35,865 nucleotides of DNA from Candidatus Omnitrophota bacterium (GCA_028717645.1 JAQUNK010000014.1:1-35865), one strand, 5' to 3'; positions 1-8,426 are shown, numbered from the stretch's first letter. Numbers and translations: made by a program. Notes: generated by a model from the letters alone, not told the origin.

Positions 1-2
1 TT

Positions 3-350
3 GCCCTGTTATTTACCATAGTAGTTATGTTTTCGCTTAAAGGCGAATACATCGTCCGGATACCGCTTGATGTGATTAGAATAGCTGTTCCGCTTCTGAT
101 CTACTTTTTACTCATGTTTTTGGTATCCTTTTATATGGGGAAAAAGATCAACGCCGGTTACGCAAAAACGGCGACGTTATCGTTTACCGCAGCAAGCAAC
201 AACTTTGAACTCGCCATAGCGGTTGCAGTGGCTGTTTTCGGGATCAATTCCGGCGCCGCGTTCGCCGCAGTAATCGGGCCGCTGGTAGAAGTTCCGGTAT
301 TAATCAGCCTTGTCAATGTAGCGCTCTACTTTAAAAGAAAATACTTCTAA
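3..350 (+). CDS. ACR3-family arsenite efflux permease, C-terminal part (5' end outside window)
   Basis: The reading frame is open from the window edge, so the ATG at 27 in the ORF track is probably internal and the gene starts upstream. The protein is very hydrophobic, with about three membrane segments. It contains the stretch [20 protein letters not shown], which I recognise as the conserved C-terminal region of ACR3/ArsB-type arsenite transporters of the BASS superfamily, and ends with the typical [12 protein letters not shown]. Members export arsenite, and possibly antimonite, across the inner membrane using the proton gradient. No other ars gene is visible because the upstream side is cut off. 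The family call is firm; substrate is inferred from family. Confidence 0.85.
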   Translation, partial: ALLFTIVVMFSLKGEYIVRIPLDVIRIAVPLLIYFLLMFLVSFYMGKKINAGYAKTATLSFTAASNNFELAIAVAVAVFGINSGAAFAAVIGPLVEVPVLISLVNVALYFKRKYF

Positions 351-452
351 CTTGTTTTTTTGGTCTTTGGTATAAGTGGCGTTATATTGGTTAGTATAGT
401 AGAAAAACCTGCCAAATAATAAAAATCAAGATAGTTTTAAGCCTACCTTGTA

Positions 453-468
453 ACAATAATGTTATTGT
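453..468. repeat. 16-bp palindrome ACAATAA-TG-TTATTGT, possible operator
   Basis: A perfect 7-bp inverted repeat with a 2-nt centre lies in the gap between the arsenite permease and the sugar symporter. It overlaps the -35 region of the best promoter candidate there. Such a position and symmetry fit a repressor operator for the symporter gene, for example a LacI- or GntR-type regulator, but no regulator gene is in view, so this is inference. Confidence 0.4.
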
Positions 469-493
469 GGATAGTATATATATTTGTTATAAT
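465..493 (+). promoter_or_regulatory. Candidate sigma70 promoter for the GPH symporter
   Basis: TTGTGG and TATAAT are separated by 17 nt. The -10 is a perfect consensus and the -35 is partial. The gap of about 115 nt to the symporter ATG is AT-rich and holds no other gene. The palindrome at 453-468 overlaps its -35 box. Confidence 0.45.
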
Positions 494-607
494 ACAGCCT
501 TTGCCGGCATTAATTTAATTAGATAAAGCCAAATATTTTGACGTTAGAAAAATAGCTGAACTATTTTTATTTAGAAGCATTGTTTTAATTCAAGAGGGAG
601 GCAATTA

Positions 608-2101
608 ATGGAACAAGCGACTGGCCAGCCAAAACACCATCTTACTGCCCGCGAAGACCGTATCCCTGTTTTTCAGAAAGCCATATACGGTATAGGGTCG
701 CTCGTTAATCAATTTCAGGCCGCTGCTATCGGCTCGCTGGTCATTGTTTTAAACCTCGGGTTGGGCATGAACCCGGCTTTAGTCGGTATCCTTGGAGCAA
801 TCCCTCGCCTGATCGATGCCTTTTCCGACCCTATGATCGGCTATAGTTCCGATAATACCCGGACCCGATTCGGGCGCCGCAGGCCTTGGATATTTTTCGG
901 GGCTATTTTTTCAGGGATTTTATTTGCTCTCTTATTCCGCCTCTATAAGGGGCATGGCGAAAGTTTCTATTTTTGGTATTTTTTAGTGGTCCAGTGCCTT
1001 TTTGTTATTTCTTTTGCCTGTTATTCGATACCCTGGATCGCCCTCGGCTATGAAATGACGCCTGATTACCATGAACGGACCCGGCTGCAGGGGTTCAGCA
1101 ACTTTTTCGCCCAAATTGCCTGGCTTGTTGCTCCCTGGTTCTTCAAGATCATGAATAATAAGGCTATGTTTACGGATATCGTCCATGGTGCGCGGTCCAT
1201 CGCTATAAGCGTCGGGGTTTTTATCGTGGTCGGCGGTATCCTTCCGGCCATTTTCAATAAAGAGCATTTTGCTAACTTACCGAGGCCGGAAAGAGAGAAG
1301 GGCCGTTTAAATGTAATAAAAGACCTCTTGCGCAATTGCGCAACTTCTTTTAAATGCCTTCCTTTTGTTAAACTGATTGCGGTAACATTCCTGATTTTCA
1401 ACGGATTCATGCTCGCTTCTGCTTTTACTTTGTATGTTATTGTCTACTATGTGTTTGGCGGCGATTGGCAAAAAGGCGGCACCTTACTTGGTTGGTTTGG
1501 CACGCTCAGCTCCGTCTGTACTTTAATCGCTATTTCCTTAACTGCATGGGTTGCCACAAAGATCGGAAAGCGGACAACCTTTTTGATCGCTATGTGTTTG
1601 GCTATATTGGGCTATGCTCTTAAATGGATAGGGTATAATCCCCGCTATCCATATTTATTGATGATCGCTGCACCATTTTTGGCATTTCACCTCGGAGCAC
1701 TCTTTACTATCGTTCCTTCCATGGTTGCTGATGTATGTGATCTGGACGAATTACAAAGCGGTACCCGCAGGGAAGGCATGTTTAGCGGTATCTATTGGTG
1801 GATACAAAAACTAGGCCAAGCCGGTGCATCAATTCTTTCCGGTATACTGCTCAACGTGACTGGTTTTAAAGTTGCATTGGGCTCTGCACAAACAGCCAAA
1901 ACTTTATTGCAGATGAGGCTTTGTGATATCGGTATCCCGATCATTACCTCTTTAGTGGCTCTGTACATTATCATGACCTTTGAAATTACCGAAAGCAAAG
2001 CATATGATATCCGTCAGCAAGTCGAAAGGCGAAGAGAAGAAAGAAGAAGGGAAGAAATACGCGTGGGAGAAGAAAGAAGGGGCGGAGAAAGACGAACCTA
2101 A
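608..2101 (+). CDS. GPH-family sugar:cation symporter (MFS)
   Basis: A 497-residue membrane protein with about 12 hydrophobic segments. The motif DAFSDPMIGYSSDNTRTRFG followed by RRRPWI (around residues 72-97) is the signature loop of the glycoside-pentoside-hexuronide:cation symporter family, which takes up oligosaccharides or glycosides with Na+ or H+. The ATG is preceded by a good GGGAGG ribosome-binding site. Transcription probably starts at the promoter near 465-493 and ends at the hairpin at 2147-2178, so it looks monocistronic. The last ~25 residues are an odd Arg/Glu-rich tail encoded by an almost all-purine tract; the +1 frame continues into another plausible Lys/Glu-rich tail, so the exact C-terminus is uncertain. 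The substrate cannot be told from sequence. Confidence 0.9.
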   Translation: MEQATGQPKHHLTAREDRIPVFQKAIYGIGSLVNQFQAAAIGSLVIVLNLGLGMNPALVGILGAIPRLIDAFSDPMIGYSSDNTRTRFGRRRPWIFFGAIFSGILFALLFRLYKGHGESFYFWYFLVVQCLFVISFACYSIPWIALGYEMTPDYHERTRLQGFSNFFAQIAWLVAPWFFKIMNNKAMFTDIVHGARSIAISVGVFIVVGGILPAIFNKEHFANLPRPEREKGRLNVIKDLLRNCATSFKCLPFVKLIAVTFLIFNGFMLASAFTLYVIVYYVFGGDWQKGGTLLGWFGTLSSVCTLIAISLTAWVATKIGKRTTFLIAMCLAILGYALKWIGYNPRYPYLLMIAAPFLAFHLGALFTIVPSMVADVCDLDELQSGTRREGMFSGIYWWIQKLGQAGASILSGILLNVTGFKVALGSAQTAKTLLQMRLCDIGIPIITSLVALYIIMTFEITESKAYDIRQQVERRREERRREEIRVGEERRGGERRT

Positions 2102-2146
2102 GAGTAATAATATAGACTTTACTGTTTATGGTGATAATAAATTCCC

Positions 2147-2178
2147 AAAAAGACCGAGTAAGAAAGTTCGGTCTTTTT
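2147..2178 (+). terminator. Rho-independent terminator after the symporter
   Basis: A perfect 11-bp stem (AAAAAGACCGA / TCGGTCTTTTT) with a 10-nt loop ends in a T-run. Because A- and T-runs flank the GC core it could work in both directions. Confidence 0.85.
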
Positions 2179-2355
2179 GTTAGGTGCATAGTTAAGGAAG
2201 TACTTCGCATGAAGAGAGCCGATTTCTATGAAACGATTTTTTAACTGGTAGATGATACTCACCTTAATTCTTATTTCCCTATCTGGTCTTTTTTATTTCA
2301 TCCACTATCTTATTTTTCGAGACATACACCATATTTTTCAAAGGAGAAGATTGCA

Positions 2356-2943
2356 ATGAAGAATATCGCAATGACATTTTCGCTCGCGTTTCTGCTTTGG
2401 ATCCCCGTCGCCTGCACCGGGATGGAATTAGGGGACTGGAAGTCCTCTTCTAATCAGAAGGATTTTTCCCTCAATCATCAGCAGATACTAAAACATCTGA
2501 GGACGGCCACCGAGGCCGCCAAGGAAGCGGTGGAATCCGGTCACCCACCCTTTGGCGCAGTGCTTGTGGCGCCGGATGGTGAGACGGTGCTGATGAAACA
2601 GGGAAACGTGAGTTTGATGGATCATGCTGAAACGGTGATCTCGCGGTTGGCATTTGCGAAGTACGACCCTGACTACTTGTGGAAATGTACCCTGGTGACG
2701 ACGGTTGAACCGTGTGCCATGTGCTCCGGGAACATCTATTGGGCCAACATCGGAAACGTGGTCTATGGCGTTGAGGAAATCACAGTGAGGGAACTGACCG
2801 GCGCCGACAAGAGAAACCCTACGATGGACCTGCCGTGTCGTACAGTCTTCAAGGCAGGTCAGAAGCCCATCAGGGTAGTGGGCCCCATTCCGGAAATGGA
2901 AGACGAGCTACTCGCTACCATAAGGGCCTACTGGAAACGATGA
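2356..2943 (+). CDS. Exported nucleoside/cytidine-type deaminase (CMP/dCMP deaminase family)
   Basis: A 195-residue protein. The ATG has a strong AAGGAG site 10 nt upstream. Residues 1-20 form a signal peptide-like segment ending in PVAC, a loose lipobox. The deaminase core follows: HAE (zinc ligand His and proton-shuttling Glu, about residues 90-92) and PCAMC (two zinc Cys, about 118-122), the zinc signature of guanine deaminases and tRNA adenosine deaminase-like enzymes. Relatives act on free purine bases or nucleosides in the cytoplasm, so an export signal is unusual. The coding DNA is more GC-rich than the island that follows, suggesting a separate origin. The family call is firm; substrate and surface location are unproven. 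Confidence 0.82.
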   Translation: MKNIAMTFSLAFLLWIPVACTGMELGDWKSSSNQKDFSLNHQQILKHLRTATEAAKEAVESGHPPFGAVLVAPDGETVLMKQGNVSLMDHAETVISRLAFAKYDPDYLWKCTLVTTVEPCAMCSGNIYWANIGNVVYGVEEITVRELTGADKRNPTMDLPCRTVFKAGQKPIRVVGPIPEMEDELLATIRAYWKR

Positions 2944-3082
2944 GGGTGTTGAGGTCCAGCGACCAACGGGTATGACACTAAAAGGGCGGAATAAAATGAA
3001 ACAATGGTATGAGGCATTATTTGAGAATTATGCTCACAAATACGACAAGGAATGCTTTGTCCGGGGGACTGTGGGTGAATGC

Positions 3083-3299
3083 GATTTTATCGAAGAGGAT
3101 CTGGATGCAACTGACAGAAAAGGGTTGCTTAGGCTTCTTTTTGACTATATAGTTATTAGTGATGGTAAAATAAAAGAGTTTGAGCTTTATGAACCTTTTA
3201 AGAGTCTGTATGAAAGAAAGGGTATAAAATGGCAACTCAAAGAAAATCAACGGGTTCTGGAAAAACCGGCCTGCGTTTCTACATACGCACATTCGGATG
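3083..3299 (+). repeat. 217-nt direct repeat, left copy (recombinase 3' end + miaB 5' codons + core)
   Basis: By eye this aligns without gaps to 18402-18618 with 7 mismatches. It carries the end of a serine recombinase, the overlapping start of a miaB frame (ATGGCAACTC at 3229) and the attachment core. It marks the outer left limit of the island, 15.3 kb from its partner. Recombination between the copies could delete the whole region. Confidence 0.92.
3286..3299 (+). other. Attachment-site core 1 (CGCACATTCGGATG)
   Basis: Identical to the core inside miaB at 18605-18618 and followed directly by the 59-nt element left-end sequence, so it looks like a recombinase attachment junction between element right-end DNA and the left end of the Hachiman cassette. 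The role is inferred from repeat structure. Confidence 0.75.
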
Positions 3300-3358
3300 A
3301 ACGTTGGCGTAAGTATCGAGAGATGATTTTGGGCATTCTGAAGAGATTAAGTGATTGT
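3300..3358 (+). repeat. 59-nt element left-end repeat, copy 1
   Basis: It starts AACGTTGGCGTAAG and ends GTGATTGT. It matches 8639-8697 over 59 nt with one mismatch, and both copies follow an attachment core directly. It therefore appears to be the left terminus shared by the two stacked cassettes and probably contains one arm of the recombinase binding site. Confidence 0.85.
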
Positions 3359-3374
3359 GATAAAAAGGATTAGG

Positions 3375-4424
3375 ATGAAATTGCTTACTTATCAGGAAGT
3401 TGTCGATTCGCTAAACAAGAAAAAAAGGACAAAACATCTTTTGTTGGGTAACGGCTTTAGCATGTCTTATGATAAGAAGATATTCTCTTACAATGCTCTA
3501 AGCGATTTTGTGACTAAGACTAAGGATGAATTACTGCACAAGCTTTTCAGCATTATTGACACGGCTAATTTTGAGACAGTTATGCGAGAGCTTGACCTTT
3601 TTTATAAACTTGCCTCTGAATTTTCTGAAGATAAGAAATTAGCAAGAAAAATCAATAAGGCACGAGATTCTTTAAAAAAGAATATGGTGGATGCCATAAC
3701 CGAGTTACACCCAGAGCATGTTTTTAAGATACCTGCAAAATCAAGCAGTAAGTGCGCAGAGTTTTTGAAAAGTTATCTTGATTCTAATGGGCATGTTTTT
3801 TCTACTAATTATGATTTGTTGTTGTATTGGGTTCTTATGCGAAACCAAGGCCAAATTACAAACATAGTTGATGGTTTCGGTAAAGAATATATCTCAAAAG
3901 ATTCAGACGAATACGATCCAGATTATGAGCCAGAGTTTGGTGATTTAGAATGGGGTCCAAACCAAGCTGATCAGCATGTGCACTATGTGCATGGGGCTTT
4001 GCATATTTTCGACGAAGGAGTATCGATAATTAAAGAAATATATGACGAGAACTGTTTATTAGAAAATATAAAAAAGAGGATAAATAATAAAGAATATCCG
4101 GTTTTTGTAACAGCTGGTGATGGTAAGCAGAAACTTGCCCATATTTTGCATAATCAATATTTAGAGTATTGTTATAAGACGCTATCCGGCATTACTGGCT
4201 CTTTGGTCGTATTTGGGTTTGGGTTTGGAAAATATGATGAACATATTATCGATGCTATTAATAACGCGGCTAAAGGAAAAAAAGTAGATAAATTTGATAA
4301 GCTTTGGAGCATATACATTGGGATATATTCTAAGGATGATGAAAAACATGTAAATTCGATACTTGGAAAATTTAAATGCAAGAAAGTTCACTTATTTGAT
4401 TCAAAGACAGTTAATATTTGGTGA
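3375..4424 (+). CDS. SIR2-like / DUF4917 protein, probable defence effector
   Basis: 349 residues from the ATG at 3375 (the track start at 3351 is a GTG inside the element left-end repeat; AGGATTAGG precedes the ATG). Visible motifs are LLLGNGFSMSYD near the N-terminus, VFSTNYDLLLYW in the middle, YVHGALHIFD and a glycine-rich VVFGFGFGKYDEHI near the C-terminus. Together these recall DUF4917/SIR2-like proteins: GNGFS for nucleotide binding, TNYD and HG as in SIR2 NAD-processing folds. If so, it may consume NAD when triggered. It lies 61 bp upstream of the HamA-like gene on the same strand, which suggests a shared transcript and a joined anti-phage role. NADase activity is inference; the family call is moderate. 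Confidence 0.65.
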   Translation: MKLLTYQEVVDSLNKKKRTKHLLLGNGFSMSYDKKIFSYNALSDFVTKTKDELLHKLFSIIDTANFETVMRELDLFYKLASEFSEDKKLARKINKARDSLKKNMVDAITELHPEHVFKIPAKSSSKCAEFLKSYLDSNGHVFSTNYDLLLYWVLMRNQGQITNIVDGFGKEYISKDSDEYDPDYEPEFGDLEWGPNQADQHVHYVHGALHIFDEGVSIIKEIYDENCLLENIKKRINNKEYPVFVTAGDGKQKLAHILHNQYLEYCYKTLSGITGSLVVFGFGFGKYDEHIIDAINNAAKGKKVDKFDKLWSIYIGIYSKDDEKHVNSILGKFKCKKVHLFDSKTVNIW

Positions 4425-4485
4425 TAGTGGTTAGAATTTAAATTGTGTCAGAATGCAGAAATTAAGTTATTAATGAGGTAAATGT

Positions 4486-5304
4486 ATGCCTTGGTCATCG
4501 CGACATCTTAAATGGCTTGTTGATACTGGGGAGCGGCTTAAAACTATCGATGGAAAGATTGTTGAAATTTGGGAGCTCCGACACAAGAAAGATGATGAGC
4601 TTTTATCGTTGTGGGCAAGACATTTTAGAAATCACTATTGTCGCGATGCCGAGATTGATTTCTTAAGAAATGGGACTGGTTATTCTCGGAAAGAGTATCT
4701 GGAAAGAATTAAATTCCCCGACGTAGCAGCTGCTCCTGGGCCTAGCATCAGGTCGGGTGATTTTGGGGAGATCCTTGTTGCCGATTATCTTCAATATCTG
4801 CTTGGTTATTGGGTTCCTCGTAGTCGTTATGCGAATAAGGCGGTTCGCAATGAATCAACCAAGGGGTGTGATATTATCGGCTTTAAATTTCTAAATAATG
4901 GTAAAGATGAAAATGACGATATAATGGCTATCTTTGAATCTAAAGCACAATTTTCTGGTACGAGAGCTACTCCTCGATTACAACTTGCCGTAGATGGATC
5001 CGCAAAAGATCTTGTAAGAAAAGCAGAGTCTTTAAATGCTATTAAACAAGATCTTTTTAATCATGGCTTGTTGGTAGATGCAAAAAAAGTGGAAAGATTC
5101 CAGAATTTAGAAGATCGTCCTTATCATGAAGTCTATGGAGCTGTTGCATTATTTTCTACTGAGGTTTTTGATAAAACTGAAATAGCCAAAACTAAAACAA
5201 AAACGCATCCTTTTTCTAAAGAACTTTTTTTGATTGTCATTCGTGGCGATACCATGATGTACCTTGTTCATGAGCTCTACAGGAGAGCAGCAGATGAAGC
5301 CTGA
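4486..5304 (+). CDS. hamA: Hachiman HamA-like nuclease (DUF1837)
   Basis: A 272-residue protein. Residues 91-95 read GDFGE, GCDIIG follows at about 127-132 and ESKAQ at 151-155. This E...D...ExK pattern is the PD-(D/E)xK nuclease core seen in DUF1837/HamA. In Hachiman, HamA forms a complex with helicase HamB; the helicase senses abnormal DNA and unleashes HamA to degrade DNA and stop phage growth. The stop codon overlaps the preferred HamB start by 11 nt, consistent with translational coupling and a stoichiometric complex. The ATG at 4486 follows a weak GAGGTAA site. The call rests on motif pattern plus the helicase partner. Confidence 0.75.
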   Translation: MPWSSRHLKWLVDTGERLKTIDGKIVEIWELRHKKDDELLSLWARHFRNHYCRDAEIDFLRNGTGYSRKEYLERIKFPDVAAAPGPSIRSGDFGEILVADYLQYLLGYWVPRSRYANKAVRNESTKGCDIIGFKFLNNGKDENDDIMAIFESKAQFSGTRATPRLQLAVDGSAKDLVRKAESLNAIKQDLFNHGLLVDAKKVERFQNLEDRPYHEVYGAVALFSTEVFDKTEIAKTKTKTHPFSKELFLIVIRGDTMMYLVHELYRRAADEA

Positions 5305-8300
5305 ACAAAGATCGAAAAATTTACTGGGTATTACTCGGTCGCAAGCAAAAATGTATGAATATAGCGTCCCTTCCCAGTACCATATTGCAATATCACGTGA
5401 TCCAGCGCGGCTTTTTCCTTTAACTATAGGTTTAATTGGTGATTTTGCTTCACAAATTTGTTCAAAAAGTAAGGATGAAGGATTGTTCATTGAATCACAG
5501 AATCATCTTAATTTTGCTGCCTATTTTTTCGATGCATACCTCGAATCAAAACTAAATCGATATTTAGATCCATACACTGGAGTTATGAGCTCAGCAGCCT
5601 ATTATTTATGTGATTTACCTGGTAGTTCTCACGTTTTAGCTAAACGTATTGATACAGAAGCGTTAGATCTGGATTGTCAGGGCTTAGAACGACTCATGGC
5701 ATGGTTATTGAAAGGAGATTTTACTGCCACTCTCGATAGACTAGACGGAGTGTATGGTGAATATATCAATGAGTTTTCTTCTAGCCTTATTGGTTACTAT
5801 GTAAACGGATCTGGAGAACAGCGTTGCCATGCTGCATTTGAAGGATTGAGAACGTATGTGTATAATAGCGGAACCCCTAGACAGCTTCTTTTCGCAGATA
5901 TCCTCTGTGCTTTGGGGAAGAAGCGCTTAGTTAATTCGACTTGGTATTGTCTTCCTAGATATTCAGGCCTTTCGCTTCCCGAGTGGCTGCCGATACTACA
6001 AAAGAAAGATTTCATAAAAGAATTGTGGCCAGCTCAGCATCTTCTCGGTGCTCAAGGGGTTTTCCAAGGTAAATCTGCTGTGGTTCAAATGCCGACAAGT
6101 GCGGGCAAAACGCGGGCTACGGAAATAATTATTCGCAGCGCCTTTCTTTCTAAGAGGACGGTCTTAACAGTGATAGTGGCTCCGTTTAAAGCCCTATGTC
6201 ATGAAATTAGAGATAATCTTGGTGAGGCATTTCGTGATGAGTCAGTTGATATTAATGAGCTTTCCGATGTTCTGCAAACAGATTTTGAGATAGATATTGC
6301 GTCGAAAAGGAATGAAATTCTAGTCATAACTCCGGAAAAACTTCTTTATGTGCTTAGACATATTCCTGAGCTAGCGAAGAAAATCGGCCTTTTGATTTAT
6401 GATGAAGGGCATCAATTTGATAGTCCGACACGCGGGGTAACATATGAATTGCTTCTTACATCGTTGAAAACACTAGTTTCAGATTCTGTTCAAACGGTTT
6501 TAATATCAGCTGTTATTAGTAACGCCGAATCTATTAACAATTGGCTTAATGGTGGAGATGCGCAAATAGTCTCGGGAACAAACCTAAATCCGACATATCG
6601 CACGTTGGCATTTACGAGCTGGCTAGATCAATTGGGGCGCCTAGACTTTGTTTCTCCAGAAAATCCAGAACAGCTAGATTTTTTTGTGCCTAGGGTAATT
6701 GAACAGTTTGATCTTAACCTTAGGCATAGGGAAAGAAAGCGGCGTAAATTTCCCGAAAAGGAGGATGGTCGTTCAGTCGCATTATACTTAGGGCTTAAAT
6801 TAATGCAAAATGGTAGTGTTGCAATCTTTTGCGGGACTAAAGCCACTGCTGCTGGATTTTGTGAGAAAATTATTGAAGCATACGACAGAGGATTATCTTT
6901 AAGAAGTCCAGATGGTTTTTCCGATCCGGGTGAGTTGCGTCGTCTCTGTTTCTTATATGAACGCAGCCTAGGGCCAGAATCCCCGGCTACTTTAAGTGCA
7001 AAGCTAGGGGTTTTTACTCATCACGGGAACACTCCGCACGGTATTAGACTTGCAGTGGAATATGCCATGAAAGAAGGATTGATACGGTTTGTAGTCTGTA
7101 CTTCGACTTTGGCGCAGGGAGTTAATCTTCCTATCCGATATCTTATCGTTGCAAGCATTTATCAGGGAGTGGACAGGATTAAAGTACGTGATTTTCATAA
7201 TTTAATAGGTCGTGCGGGTCGTTCAGGGATGCATACCGAAGGGAGCATAATTTTTGCCGATCATGAAGTTTATGATAAGAGGTATTCTAGAGACGATAAA
7301 TGGAAGTGGGTACAAGTCAGGAATCTTTTAGAACCAAAAAATTCTGAACCATGCGTGAGTACATTGCTATCTATTTTCGAACCCTTACGTAGTGATGATG
7401 AAAGATATACTATTCGAATGGAGCCACTTGATTTTGCCAAAACATACGTTGATAATCCGTCTGAATTAAATGATTTACCTGTGCAGTTTGCTAAAGAGCA
7501 TGCTGATAAAGGATTCTCGCAAGAAGGATTAGAAAGGCAGATTAAGGGGAAGATTCATATTATTGCTGCAATTGAAAGTTACTTAATGGCGCACTGGGAT
7601 GAGTCCGGGTCGAATATATCACAAGATAACATTGATGTATTGGCACGAGGGACGTTAGCCTATTATTTATCAGATGAAGAAAATCGCAATCGTTTAATAG
7701 AATTATTTCGACTTCTTGCAATAAATATCGAAAAGAAAGTAACAGATGCGGTGAGACGTAAAGTATTTGGGATTACTTTGTACGGTATTTCAGATTCGCT
7801 TATGATTGAGGCATGGGTTAATGAAAACATTGAACAGCTCATAGCAGCTGAGAGCCATGAGCAGCTTCTCGAAGTTTTATGGCCCGTACTAGTACAGCAT
7901 ATTCAGAATTTAACATTTAGAAGGTGCGATAAAGCCCAGGCTTTAAAAGAGCTTGCTTTCCAATGGATCCAAGGAGTGCCGTTTTGCGAATTATTTAAGA
8001 TTTTAACAGAAGCCAATTGCAAAATTGGGCATGGGAAGCGCCCACGTAATCCGCAAATAGAGTATGTAGTTGATATCTGCGAGAATGCGTTGTCGTATGA
8101 TGGGATGCTATTAGTTGGAGCTATAACTGAATTCTGTAAATTAATTCACTCAGAAAAGGAAGATTTAATAGAGAATCTTCAGTGGTTGCAGAAAAGACTT
8201 AAATATGGTTTATCGTCTCCAGCAGCAATTTCGTTATATGAATTGGGCTTTGCTGATCAAGTTATAGCAACCGATTTAAGTAGTGTGATAGGTACTGCTT

Positions 8301-8419
8301 TTTCGCGAAGAGAGGCAATCAAGGAAATTAGGAAAAATGAGGATAAAGTGCGAGAGTTGCTTAACAACTATCCGAGATACTTTAATCAATTGTTAAATAA
8401 TCTGCTGTTGGAAATATAG
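5294..8419 (+). CDS. hamB: Hachiman HamB-like superfamily 2 helicase
   Basis: 1041 residues from the ATG at 5294, chosen because AGGAG lies 8 nt upstream; the track start at 5264 (TTG) has no such site. SF2 motifs are in order: Walker A PTSAGKT near residue 267-273, DEGH at 370-373, an SAV motif III shortly after, TSTLAQGVNLP for motif V, and LIGRAGRSG (motif VI) near 637-644. Long N- and C-terminal regions without familiar domains fit HamB, which couples ATPase/helicase action on DNA ends or damaged DNA to HamA activation. It is the largest gene of the first cassette and ends ~165 bp before the displaced miaB start. Other Ski2-like defence helicases are the alternative; the HamA neighbour favours HamB. 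Confidence 0.78.
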   Translation: MKPEQRSKNLLGITRSQAKMYEYSVPSQYHIAISRDPARLFPLTIGLIGDFASQICSKSKDEGLFIESQNHLNFAAYFFDAYLESKLNRYLDPYTGVMSSAAYYLCDLPGSSHVLAKRIDTEALDLDCQGLERLMAWLLKGDFTATLDRLDGVYGEYINEFSSSLIGYYVNGSGEQRCHAAFEGLRTYVYNSGTPRQLLFADILCALGKKRLVNSTWYCLPRYSGLSLPEWLPILQKKDFIKELWPAQHLLGAQGVFQGKSAVVQMPTSAGKTRATEIIIRSAFLSKRTVLTVIVAPFKALCHEIRDNLGEAFRDESVDINELSDVLQTDFEIDIASKRNEILVITPEKLLYVLRHIPELAKKIGLLIYDEGHQFDSPTRGVTYELLLTSLKTLVSDSVQTVLISAVISNAESINNWLNGGDAQIVSGTNLNPTYRTLAFTSWLDQLGRLDFVSPENPEQLDFFVPRVIEQFDLNLRHRERKRRKFPEKEDGRSVALYLGLKLMQNGSVAIFCGTKATAAGFCEKIIEAYDRGLSLRSPDGFSDPGELRRLCFLYERSLGPESPATLSAKLGVFTHHGNTPHGIRLAVEYAMKEGLIRFVVCTSTLAQGVNLPIRYLIVASIYQGVDRIKVRDFHNLIGRAGRSGMHTEGSIIFADHEVYDKRYSRDDKWKWVQVRNLLEPKNSEPCVSTLLSIFEPLRSDDERYTIRMEPLDFAKTYVDNPSELNDLPVQFAKEHADKGFSQEGLERQIKGKIHIIAAIESYLMAHWDESGSNISQDNIDVLARGTLAYYLSDEENRNRLIELFRLLAINIEKKVTDAVRRKVFGITLYGISDSLMIEAWVNENIEQLIAAESHEQLLEVLWPVLVQHIQNLTFRRCDKAQALKELAFQWIQGVPFCELFKILTEANCKIGHGKRPRNPQIEYVVDICENALSYDGMLLVGAITEFCKLIHSEKEDLIENLQWLQKRLKYGLSSPAAISLYELGFADQVIATDLSSVIGTAFSRREAIKEIRKNEDKVRELLNNYPRYFNQLLNNLLLEI

Positions 8420-8426
8420 AAGGTAA

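Larger units (their letters stand above)
2996..3373 (+). pseudogene. Chimeric remnant: methyltransferase N-terminus fused to serine recombinase C-terminus
   Basis: The first ~30 codons (MKQWYEALFENYAHKYDKE..) look like the start of a class I SAM-dependent methyltransferase, but its glycine-rich SAM motif never appears. From DFIEEDLDAT on, the frame matches the last ~70 residues of the recombinase at 16965-18626 (RKGLLRLLF, KIKEFELYEPF). It then reads through the core at 3286-3299 into 24 residues (ERWRKYREMILGILKRLSDC..) encoded by the element left end. I read it as a deletion scar: the right end of an older element copy joined to a truncated host gene. The tail also shows what the recombinase C-terminus should look like when the element is circular or in tandem. 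The ORF track start at 2972 is an alternative. Function as a protein is unlikely. Confidence 0.75.

Noticed and set aside
2972-3373. Calling the 133-residue ORF an intact gene
   Set aside because: Its halves match two unrelated genes (methyltransferase start, recombinase end), so it is better read as a recombination scar.
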